Assembly: GCA_014584315.1 (NCBI GenBank)
Contig: JACTNA010000030.1
Coordinates: forward strand, 40,684-104,683
Direction: 5' to 3'
From: Planctomycetota bacterium
Lineage (GTDB): Bacteria > Planctomycetota > Phycisphaerae > Phycisphaerales > UBA1924
DNA: 64,000 nucleotides
In this document: positions 28,122 to 37,036 of the stretch, one piece after another
Numbering within the stretch: position 1 is the stretch's first letter
How the letters are laid out: the number at the start of each line of letters is the position of its first letter
Program-made: the position numbers and the translations under genes
Notes under the pieces: model-generated
The model's input: the letters and a program-made list of their open reading frames with translations, nothing else
What the model was told of the DNA's origin: nothing
Databases searched by the model: none

Positions 28122-29438
28122 TTACAGGTCCAGCATCAGCCGCTCCGGACGCTCGATCCCTTCGCGGATGCGCACCAGGAACGACACCGCCTCCGCCCCG
28201 TCCACGATCCGGTGGTCGTAACTCAGCGCGAGGTACATCATCGGCCGCAGCGCGATCTCGCCCGGCTTCTCCGGGTGTTCCACGGGACGGTTGCGGATCG
28301 CGTGCATCCCGAGGATCGCCGACTGCGGCGGGTTCAGGATCGGCGTCGAGAGCAGGCTCCCGAAGACGCCGCCGTTCGTGATCGTGAACGTCCCGCCCTG
28401 CAACTCGCTCAGTTCCAGTTTCCCGTCCCGGGCACGAGTCGCGAAGTCCTTGACCTTCGCCTCGATCTGCGCGAACGAGAGCGCCTCCGCGTTGCGGACC
28501 ACAGGCACCACCAGCCCCTTCGGGCTGGCGACGGCCAGCGCGATGTCGCAGTAGTCGTGCTTCTCGATCGCCGGCTTGCCGTCCTCATCGGTCACGATCG
28601 ACGCATTCACGAGCGGGAAGGCCCGCAAGGCGTTCACCGCCGCCCGCACGAAAAACGACATGAAGCCCAGCCCCACCCCGTGCTTCTTCTCGAACGACTC
28701 CTTGTACCGCTTGCGGAGTTCCATGACGGCGGTCATGTCGCACTCGTTGAACGTCGTCAGCATCGCCGCCGTGTGCTGCGCCTCGACGAGCCTCGCCGCG
28801 ACCCGCTGCCGCAAGGGACTCATCCGCTCGCGTGTCACGCCCCGCGATGGCCCCGCCGCCGCCGGCGTGCCCGCCGACGCCGAGCCGGGCGCCCCCCCCG
28901 CCCCGCGCGACTGCACCGCCGCCAGCACGTCCTGCTCGCGGATGCGCCCGCTCGCCCCGGTCCCGACGATGCGCCCCAGGTCGACGCCCAGCTCCTGCGC
29001 CATCTTCTCGGCCAGCGGCGTGGCACGCGGGCGATCACCCGATGCCGCGGCAGGCGCCGGCGTCGCCGACACGCCCTGAGCAGCCGGCGCGGACTCCTTC
29101 GCAGGGGACGCCTCCGCCTTCGCCTCCGTCTTCGCCTCGGACTTCGCCTCGGACTTCGCGGGCTTGGATTCCGACTTCGCGGCGCCGGTCCCATCGGCCT
29201 TCGCCGACTCGTCCACCGTCCCCACCACCGCGCCGATGCCGACCTCGTCGCCCTCCTTGGCCGCGTGGTGCAGGACGCCCGACGCCGGGGCCGTCACCTC
29301 CATCGTGATCTTGTCGGTCTCCAGGTCCAGCACCGGCTCGTCGCGCTGCACGAAGTCGCCCTCGGCACGCCGCCACGACGCGATGACGCCGCTCGTCACC
29401 GACTCGCCCACGTTCGGAATCACGATGTCCACCGGCAT
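28122..29438 (-). CDS. sucB: 2-oxoglutarate dehydrogenase E2, dihydrolipoyl succinyltransferase
   Basis: SucB is the core of the 2-oxoglutarate dehydrogenase complex of the TCA cycle. The 438-aa protein has a lipoyl domain at the N terminus (lipoylated lysine in LETDKITMEV), an Ala/Lys/Glu-rich flexible linker, a peripheral-subunit-binding domain (ATPLAEKMAQELGVDLGRI) near residues 130-170, and the acyltransferase domain ending with the catalytic DHRIVDGAEAVSFL. The start at 29438 (MPVDIVIPNVGES) is the family N terminus. It lies 55 nt downstream of sucA on the same strand. The E3 subunit (lpd) is not in this window. Confidence 0.94.
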   Translation of the reverse strand: MPVDIVIPNVGESVTSGVIASWRRAEGDFVQRDEPVLDLETDKITMEVTAPASGVLHHAAKEGDEVGIGAVVGTVDESAKADGTGAAKSESKPAKSEAKSEAKTEAKAEASPAKESAPAAQGVSATPAPAAASGDRPRATPLAEKMAQELGVDLGRIVGTGASGRIREQDVLAAVQSRGAGGAPGSASAGTPAAAGPSRGVTRERMSPLRQRVAARLVEAQHTAAMLTTFNECDMTAVMELRKRYKESFEKKHGVGLGFMSFFVRAAVNALRAFPLVNASIVTDEDGKPAIEKHDYCDIALAVASPKGLVVPVVRNAEALSFAQIEAKVKDFATRARDGKLELSELQGGTFTITNGGVFGSLLSTPILNPPQSAILGMHAIRNRPVEHPEKPGEIALRPMMYLALSYDHRIVDGAEAVSFLVRIREGIERPERLMLDL

Positions 29439-29493
29439 GAGGATCGTCCCTGTCTCGACGGGGTCTTGAGCGTAGAGGGTCCGCGATCGGGCG

Positions 29494-32361
29494 TCACGCG
29501 CCGGCGGGGACCGGCTTCGTCTGCTTCGGCGGGGAGTCCCCGGTGCCATCCGCCGGACGCGGCCCCACGGCACGCGAGAGAATCGACTCCTGCTCGATGG
29601 CATGAATCCGCTTCGATCCGACCGCGGGCGTGGGGCTGGCCTCGCGCCCGATGTACCGGGCCGAGATGCCCAGTTCCTCGCGGAGCCGGTCCAGCATGAA
29701 CATCGCCGCCCCGGCGTTGCGGGGCTCCTCCTGCGACCAGGCCACCTCCGCCGACGCCGGGTATCGGTCGAGCACGCTCTTGAGCATGTCGCGATGGAAC
29801 GGATAGAACTGCTCGACCCTCACCAGCGCGATGTCCGTGCGCCCGATCTCGCGCCTCCGCTCGTCCAACTCGAAGTAGAACTTCCCGGTGCAGAGGACGA
29901 CGCGCGTGACCGCCTTGCGATCCGCGCCCTTCGGCCCGTCGAACGCCGGATCGTCGATGATCTCCAGGAACCGTCCCCGCTCCAGTTCGTCGATCGTGCT
30001 CGTCACCTTGCGGAGCAGGCTCTTGGGCGTCAGCACCACCAGCGGCTTGCGGAACGCCCGCTTCACCTGCCGCCGGAGCAGGTGGAAGATCTGCGCCCCG
30101 GTCGACGGGTACGCCACCTGCATGTTCCCGCCCGCGCACAGCGTCAGGAAGCGCTCGACGCGCGCCGACGAGTGCTCCGGCCCCGCCCCTTCGTACCCGT
30201 GCGGCAGCAGCAGCACCAGCCCCGACCACCGTTCCCACTTGCTCTCCGCCGACGCCAGGAACTGGTCGATGATCACCTGCGCCCCGTTGGCGAAGTCGCC
30301 GAACTGCGCCTCCCAGATCACCAGCATGTTCGGATCGGCGAGCGAGTAGCCGTAATCAAATCCCATCACCGAGACCTCGGAGAGCGGGCTGTCGTAGACG
30401 CACAACCGCGCCTGCTGCTTCCCGGCCGCGAACGGCTCGCCCGAACCCGGCTCCCAGACCGGGAGCATGTTGTTCAGCGGCGTGAAGGGCGCGGCCGTCT
30501 CGAAGTCTCGCAGCACCGCGTGCCGGTGGCTGAACGTGCCCCGTCGGCTGTCCTGCCCGCTCAGACGGATCGCCACGCCCTCCAGCAGCAGCGTGCCGAA
30601 CGCCAGCGACTCGGCGTCGGCATAACTGATCTCCTTCGTCTTCGGCAGGTGCGCCCGCGCTTCGAGCAGCCGTTTCAGTTTGGGGTTCACGCGGAACCCG
30701 TTCGGCGTCGCCGCAAGCCCCGCGCACACCCGCTCGATCAGCGCCCGCGGCGCGCCCGTCTCCACCGGATCGTGCGAGTACCGCGGCTGAAGACCCGACC
30801 ACCGCGCGCTCCCGGGATCGATCGTCGGGTCGTAGGGAGAGCTCTTCGCCGCCTCCTGCGCCTTCTCCAGCGCGTCGTCGAGTTGCTGTCGGATCGCCTC
30901 CATGTCCTGCTCGTTGATCACGCCCTCGGCCAGCAGCCGCTCCGCGTACACCTTCAGCACGCTCGGCTTGCGCTTGATGAGCGCGGCCATCACCGGCTGC
31001 GTGAACGACGCTTCGTCCTGCTCGTTGTGCCCGTAGCGCCGGTAGCACCACATGTCGATGAAGACGTCCTTGCGGAAGCGCTGCCGGTACTCGATGGCCA
31101 GTTGCGCCGCCGCCACGCACGCCTCGGGGTCCTCCCCGTTCACGTGCAGCACGGGCGCCTCGACGAACTTCGCCACGTCGGTGCAGTACCGCGACGACCG
31201 CCCGTCCTCAGGCAGCGTGGTGAAGCCGATCATGTTGTTCACGACCACGTGGATCGTGCCGCCCGTCGTGTACCCCTCGAGTTGCGAGAGGTTCAGGCAC
31301 TCGGCGACGATGCCCTGCCCCGCGATCGCCGCGTCGCCGTGGACCAGCGCGGGAATCACCCGCCGCCGCTCCGTGTCCCCGCGCAACCGCTGCTTGGCCC
31401 GGCACCGCCCCAGCACGATCGGATCGACCGCCTCGAGGTGGCTCGGATTGCTCGCCATCGCCAGGTGGAGCATCCGCCCGTTGCCGAACTGCCTCGTGCC
31501 CGAGTACCCCCGGTGGTACTTGACGTCGCCCCCGCCGTCCGCGAAGTCCTGCTCCCAGTTGTCCTCGAACTCGGTGAAGATCTGGGCGTAGGTCTTGCCC
31601 AGGATGTTGTTCAGCACGTTCAGCCGCCCGCGGTGCGCCATGCCGAGCACGATCTCCTCGACGCCGAGTTCCGTGCTCGCCTCCGCGAGACGATCCAGCA
31701 GCGGGATCAGCGACTCGCCCCCCTCCAGGCTGAACCGCTTGTCGCCGGGGTAACGCTTGGCCGTGAAGTTCTCGAACTGCTCCGACGCCAGCAACTGGGC
31801 CAGCACGTGCGCCCGCTCGCCCGGGCTCAACTCGATCCGCCCCCGGCGGCCCTCGAACCACGAGAGCAGCCACTCTCGCTCCTCGACCGTCTGGATGTGC
31901 ATGAACTCCGCGCCGGTCGAGCCGCAGTAGGTCTCTTCGAGCCTCGCCACGACCTCCCGCAGCGGGGTCGCGGCCGACATGCCGATCGCCCGGGCATCCG
32001 CCGGACGGTCGAGGTCCGCCTCGCTCAACCCGTGATGGGCGAGCGACAGGGCGGCCGGTCGCTCACGCTCGCGGCCGAACGGGTCCAGCCGCGCCGCCAT
32101 GTGCCCCATCACCCGGTACGACTCGATCAGCCGGTCCACGGCCACTTGGAACGGCGAGGCCTGCCCCACCGCCGGCGCCTGCTTGGCTTCTTGCGCCGCC
32201 GAGGAGACGCCGGCCGTCGCCAACTCGAACCCGGCGAAGAACGCCCGAGACTCCGCCGACACCGACGCCGGGTCGCGCCGGTACCGCTCGTACTCTGCGT
32301 CCAGGTAGGGGGCGTTCCATCCGTTGACGGAGGGGGGCACGGCTCTGGGCGGGAGGCTCAT
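29494..32361 (-). CDS. sucA: 2-oxoglutarate dehydrogenase E1
   Basis: This 955-aa thiamine-diphosphate enzyme decarboxylates 2-oxoglutarate and passes the succinyl group to SucB. The N terminus has the typical YLDAEYERYRRDPASVS segment and a linker. The catalytic part has GMAHRGRLNVLNN, the ThDP region with HGDAAIAGQGIVAE and VVNNMIGFTT, and the C-terminal HGYEGAGPEHSSAR and VAWSQEEPRNAGA. Length matches SucA. The start at 32361 keeps the conserved N terminus. A weak -10/-35 pair (TTGGTG, 15 bp, TACTAT; 32422-32448) lies about 60 nt upstream and could be its promoter. Confidence 0.94.
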   Translation of the reverse strand: MSLPPRAVPPSVNGWNAPYLDAEYERYRRDPASVSAESRAFFAGFELATAGVSSAAQEAKQAPAVGQASPFQVAVDRLIESYRVMGHMAARLDPFGRERERPAALSLAHHGLSEADLDRPADARAIGMSAATPLREVVARLEETYCGSTGAEFMHIQTVEEREWLLSWFEGRRGRIELSPGERAHVLAQLLASEQFENFTAKRYPGDKRFSLEGGESLIPLLDRLAEASTELGVEEIVLGMAHRGRLNVLNNILGKTYAQIFTEFEDNWEQDFADGGGDVKYHRGYSGTRQFGNGRMLHLAMASNPSHLEAVDPIVLGRCRAKQRLRGDTERRRVIPALVHGDAAIAGQGIVAECLNLSQLEGYTTGGTIHVVVNNMIGFTTLPEDGRSSRYCTDVAKFVEAPVLHVNGEDPEACVAAAQLAIEYRQRFRKDVFIDMWCYRRYGHNEQDEASFTQPVMAALIKRKPSVLKVYAERLLAEGVINEQDMEAIRQQLDDALEKAQEAAKSSPYDPTIDPGSARWSGLQPRYSHDPVETGAPRALIERVCAGLAATPNGFRVNPKLKRLLEARAHLPKTKEISYADAESLAFGTLLLEGVAIRLSGQDSRRGTFSHRHAVLRDFETAAPFTPLNNMLPVWEPGSGEPFAAGKQQARLCVYDSPLSEVSVMGFDYGYSLADPNMLVIWEAQFGDFANGAQVIIDQFLASAESKWERWSGLVLLLPHGYEGAGPEHSSARVERFLTLCAGGNMQVAYPSTGAQIFHLLRRQVKRAFRKPLVVLTPKSLLRKVTSTIDELERGRFLEIIDDPAFDGPKGADRKAVTRVVLCTGKFYFELDERRREIGRTDIALVRVEQFYPFHRDMLKSVLDRYPASAEVAWSQEEPRNAGAAMFMLDRLREELGISARYIGREASPTPAVGSKRIHAIEQESILSRAVGPRPADGTGDSPPKQTKPVPAGA

Positions 32362-32515
32362 CACGAATCCCTGTCGGAGGGCCGGAGGACGGCCGCGCGG
32401 TCGCCAACCGGGCAATCCGGGATAGTAGGCGAAGGTATCGGCCACCAAGCCCCCACGCTGCCGAAATGCCCGCTGGATCGGAGAGAAACCGCCCCGGGCG
32501 GGGGGTCTGTCGGGG

Positions 32516-33393
<878 letters not shown>

Positions 33394-33400
<7 letters not shown>

Positions 33401-34320
33401 CGGATCCGCCTCCTCATCCGGTTGCGGACCACGATGGCCAGAGCGTTCAGCCCCAGCGTAGCCACGATCAGCACGATCCCGGCGGCCGCCGCGTTCGCCA
33501 GAAACGCCTCACCCGGCCTCGACACCCAGTTGAACATCTGGATCGGCAGCACCGTGAAGCCCGAGTCCAGCCACTCGAACGGGCCGTACAGCCCGCCGCC
33601 GTCCTCTTCGGGCCGGGGGGTGAGGGGCGTCGGCGGCAGGAACGCGATGAACGTCAGCGCCCCGATCGTGATGAGCGGCGCGGTCTCGCCGATCGCGCGC
33701 GAGAGCGCGATGATCACGCCCGTGGCGATGCCGCCCGTCGAGTACGGAAGCAGGTGGTGCCGGACGACCTGCCAGCGCGTCGCCCCCATCGCGTACGCGG
33801 CCTCGCGGATGTGCAGCGGGATCGACCGCAGCGCCTCACGCGTTGCCACGATCACGATCGGCAGGATCAGCAGCGCGAGCGTCAGCCCCCCCGCCAGGAT
33901 GCTCTCGCCCAGCCCGAACGTGTACACGAACAGGCTCAACGCCATCAGCCCGTACACGATCGAGGGCACGCCCGCGAGGTTCGCGATGTTGATCTCGATG
34001 ATGGCCGTGAACCAGTTGCGCCGGCTGTACTCCTCCAGGTACATCCCGGCCGCGACCCCGAGCGGGATCGCCGTGAACGCCGTGACGATCATCACGTAGA
34101 ACGACCCGACGATCGCCGACGCGATGCCCGCCTGCTCCGCCTTGCGTGAGGGGAACGACGTCAGGAAACTCCACGACAAGCGCCCGAGGCCCGTCTTGGC
34201 CAGGTCCAGCACCAGCGCGCCGAGCACCAGCAGCGCGACCACCGTCAGCGACGCGCCAAGGACTTGGAACGCGGCGTCCTGGTAGCGCCGGAACCGGATG
34301 GTGCGTTCGATCGGTGTCAT
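33394..34320 (-). CDS. pstA: Phosphate ABC transporter permease PstA
   Basis: A 308-aa inner-membrane permease with six hydrophobic segments and the permease coupling loop [23 protein letters not shown], the EAA-type motif that contacts PstB. Family stretches include [15 protein letters not shown] near the first periplasmic loop and [13 protein letters not shown] Pro/Glu-rich insertion ([15 protein letters not shown]) lies in a loop near residue 225. It starts 3 nt after the end of pstC. Confidence 0.93.
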
Positions 34321-34323
34321 GCC

Positions 34324-35310
34324 TCAGTACGCCTGCCTGAATCGCTTGCGGAGCACATACCCGGCCACGTTGAACCCGAGCGTCGCCACGAACAGCGTCA
34401 GCCCGGCCGCGAAGATCGCCTGGTAGCCGATCTCCCCGTGCTGCACGTCCCCCAGGCTCACCGACACGATGAACGCGGTGATCGTCGCTCCGGGCTGCCC
34501 GGGGTTCATGGCGTCCAGCGGCCTGGACGGGTCGATGCTGATGGGCTGCTGCCCCGCCGCCACCGCCACGATCATCGTCTCTCCGACCGCCCGCGAGATG
34601 CCCAGCACGTACGCCGCCGCGATCCCCGAGAGCGCGGCCGGAAACACCACCCGCGTCGCCGTCACGATCTTGTTCCCCCCGACGGCGAACGAGCCTTCCC
34701 GCAGCAGCATGGGCACGGCCCGCATCGCGTCCTCGCTCAGCGAACTCACGTACGGGATGATCATGATCCCCATCACCAGTCCCGCGCCGAGCATGTTGAA
34801 CGTCGGCAGGTCCGGCCACAACCGCTGGAACAGCGGCGTCACGAACAGCAGCGCGAAGTACCCGTACACGACCGTCGGCACGGCGGCGAGCAACTCCAGC
34901 ACGGGCTTGACCGTCTCGCGCAACCGTGCCGGCGCGAACTCGCTCAGCCAGATCGCGATGATCGTCCCGACAGGCAGCGCCACCGCCAGCGCGACCATCG
35001 TCGTCACCAGCGTCCCCATCAGCAGCGGCACGATCCCGTACCGCGGCACCGCGAACTGCGGGGTCCACATCGTGTCGGTCAGAAAATCCTTCAGCCCGAC
35101 CGCCCGGAAGAACGGCACGGACTCTGAGATCAGGATGTACACGATCCCCAGCGTCACCGCGATCGACGACGCCGCAGCGAGCGCCAGAACGCCCTGCATC
35201 GCCCGGTCGACGATCGCCCGACGAATCCGCAGCCCCGCCGCGGCATCGGCGCGCGGCACCGATCGCTCGACCGGCGTCGCGGCTTGTGCGGACTCCCGCG
35301 GCTGCACCAT
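34324..35310 (-). CDS. pstC: Phosphate ABC transporter permease PstC
   Basis: A 328-aa permease, partner of PstA, with about six membrane helices and characteristic stretches: GIVPLLMGTLVTTMVALAVA, AVPTVVYGYFAL and the coupling loop MRAVPMLLREGSFAVGGNK. The cytoplasmic N terminus (about 30 residues) is longer than average. It lies 30 nt downstream of pstS and 3 nt upstream of pstA, all minus strand, so pstS-C-A-B is one operon. Confidence 0.93.
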   Translation of the reverse strand: MVQPRESAQAATPVERSVPRADAAAGLRIRRAIVDRAMQGVLALAAASSIAVTLGIVYILISESVPFFRAVGLKDFLTDTMWTPQFAVPRYGIVPLLMGTLVTTMVALAVALPVGTIIAIWLSEFAPARLRETVKPVLELLAAVPTVVYGYFALLFVTPLFQRLWPDLPTFNMLGAGLVMGIMIIPYVSSLSEDAMRAVPMLLREGSFAVGGNKIVTATRVVFPAALSGIAAAYVLGISRAVGETMIVAVAAGQQPISIDPSRPLDAMNPGQPGATITAFIVSVSLGDVQHGEIGYQAIFAAGLTLFVATLGFNVAGYVLRKRFRQAY

Positions 35311-35340
35311 CTCGCTCCGGGGCGGCTCGCCCCACCGGCC

Positions 35341-36369
35341 TCACTGCGTCGGCTGGCGGCTCAGGATTTCCTCGACCGACACCCCGACCTCCGGCACGCC
35401 GCCGAAGGCCGTTCCCGTCTGCCCGGACCGTAGCCGGTCACGCGCCATCTCGTAGGCCCGGGCCGGAAGGGGCAGGTACTTCACCTCTTCCGCCAGTTCC
35501 GCCGCGTGCTCAAGGTAGTAGTCCACGAACTGCTTCACCCACGGCTTCGTCTCGTACGAGGACTTGTTCACGTAGAGGAACAACGGACGCGAGAGCGGGT
35601 TGTACAGCCCCTTCACCACGTTGTCCATGTTCGGCAGCATCGGGCCGTGCTCGTCCTCTTCCCAGTCGATCGCCACCGCCCGCAGTCGGCCCTCGTTCTC
35701 CGCGAAGTAGGCGTACGGCAGGAAGCCCAGCGCGTACCGGCTCCCTTCCAGGCCGCGGACCAGCACGTTGTCGTCCTCGCTCCCGGTAAAGTCGCCGCGG
35801 CTGGACTTCGCCTTGCCGACGACCGCCTCCGTGAAGTAGTCGAACGTCCCCGAGTCCGAACCCGCCCCGAACAGGTCGATCTTGTGCTCCGGCCAGCCCT
35901 CGCGAACCTGGCTCCACCGCATGATCTTTCCCTGAGCCTCAGGCTCCCAGAGACGCTTCAACTCCTCGATGGTCATGCTCGTCGCCCACGTGTTGTCCTT
36001 GTTCACGGCCACCGTGAGCGCGTCGAAACAGATCGGCAACTCGAAGTACTCGACCCCGTTCTCGCGCGCCAGCGCCATCTCCAGCGCAAGGATCGGACGC
36101 GACGCGTTCGAGATGTCCGTCTCGCCGCGGCAGAACTTCTTGAACCCGCCGCCGGTGCCCGAGATCCCCACCGTCACCTTGACCCGACCCCGCGTCGAGT
36201 TCTGGAACTCCTCCGCCACCGCCTCCGTCACCGGGAAGACCGTGCTCGAACCGTCGATCCTCACCAGGCGGTCCTGAGCGACCGCCACCGGGGCCGTGTG
36301 AACCGCCGACACGACGAACGCCAGAGCCGCCGAAGCCATCATGCCCAACCGTCCGATGCGAGCGCGCAT
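35341..36369 (-). CDS. pstS: Phosphate-binding protein PstS
   Basis: PstS is the periplasmic receptor of the phosphate transporter. The 342-aa precursor has a Sec signal peptide ending about PVAVAQ (residues 1-32). The phosphate-binding motifs are DGSSTVFPVTEAVAEEF, the Gly-rich ISGTGGGFKKFCRGETDISNASRP with the binding loop, and GSDSGTFDYFTEAV. It belongs to the family branch with an acidic C-terminal part. The start at 36369 follows a strong AAAGGAG ribosome-binding site at 7-nt spacing. Expression is probably under phosphate control because a PHO-box-like direct repeat lies 85-101 nt upstream. Confidence 0.93.
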   Translation of the reverse strand: MRARIGRLGMMASAALAFVVSAVHTAPVAVAQDRLVRIDGSSTVFPVTEAVAEEFQNSTRGRVKVTVGISGTGGGFKKFCRGETDISNASRPILALEMALARENGVEYFELPICFDALTVAVNKDNTWATSMTIEELKRLWEPEAQGKIMRWSQVREGWPEHKIDLFGAGSDSGTFDYFTEAVVGKAKSSRGDFTGSEDDNVLVRGLEGSRYALGFLPYAYFAENEGRLRAVAIDWEEDEHGPMLPNMDNVVKGLYNPLSRPLFLYVNKSSYETKPWVKQFVDYYLEHAAELAEEVKYLPLPARAYEMARDRLRSGQTGTAFGGVPEVGVSVEEILSRQPTQ

Positions 36370-36453
36370 GCGATTCTCCTTTGAGGTTGCGCCGATCGTA
36401 GCGAACGGCCCGAAACCGGACTCCCGCACAGCCCAAAACCGCACCGGATTCAG

Positions 36454-36470
36454 GCTAAGTTTGCGCTAAG
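36454..36470 (-). promoter_or_regulatory. PHO-box-like direct repeat upstream of pstS
   Basis: On the minus strand two identical CTTAGC hexamers (36465-36470 and 36454-36459) are spaced 11 bp start to start. This is the spacing of PhoB/PhoP operators, which are direct repeats with one helical turn between units. They lie 85-101 nt before the pstS start. The hexamer is not the E. coli consensus, so the site is assigned on geometry and position. Confidence 0.5.
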
Positions 36471-36499
36471 GGACTCGCCCGGACCGTCTCCTGGACACT

Positions 36500-37036
36500 T
36501 CACCGACCGCCCATGCGGAACGTGATCGGCCTCGGTGTGTCCGCCGGCGCTCCCCCGTCGCTCGGCGTGAACACCGCGGTGAGTTCGGTCGTCGTCGCGG
36601 GGAACTGGTCCGTCGAGGCCTGACGGATGTCCAACTGAAACAGGTGCACCGGCCCGACCGCGTTGCGACGCCGCGTCGCCGCCAGCATCCCTTCCGTCAT
36701 GGTCCAGGTCGCCAGTTCGCGCCCTGATGCCGAGTCGCTCAGCGTCAGGCGGACCCCGCCATCGTCGTGCACCGGCACCGGATAGCCGTTGATCCAGAAG
36801 TACATCGTCACCAGCAGCGTGTCCGGATAGCCGTTCCGGTCCTCATCGACAGGGGCGTCCACGCCCAGCGTGACGTACGACACCGGCGCGTCGGCCGGCG
36901 CGGGCGGTATCACATGACGCCGATCCTCGTCCGCGGGCCGCGACGACGCGCACCCGCCCTGCGAAACGAGCGCACAGGCAATCGCGACCATCGCCGCGCG
37001 GGCCGCGAGCCGCCGCTGACGTTCACCGCCCGTCAT
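36500..37036 (-). CDS. Lipoprotein coupled to the giant secretin gene
   Basis: A 178-aa protein with a basic start, a hydrophobic stretch and lipobox SQGGC (Cys near residue 29), hence probably an outer-membrane-facing lipoprotein. A short DEDRNGYPDTLLV segment is a DxDxNG calcium-loop type motif. The rest is beta-rich (GVRLTLSDSASGRELATWTM; LTAVFTPSDGG). Its start overlaps the secretin stop by 14 nt, so it is translated with the secretin. Secretins often need small lipoprotein pilotins; this is a candidate by position and localisation, but pilotins are usually shorter and no sequence match is visible. Confidence 0.6.
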   Translation of the reverse strand: MTGGERQRRLAARAAMVAIACALVSQGGCASSRPADEDRRHVIPPAPADAPVSYVTLGVDAPVDEDRNGYPDTLLVTMYFWINGYPVPVHDDGGVRLTLSDSASGRELATWTMTEGMLAATRRRNAVGPVHLFQLDIRQASTDQFPATTTELTAVFTPSDGGAPADTPRPITFRMGGR

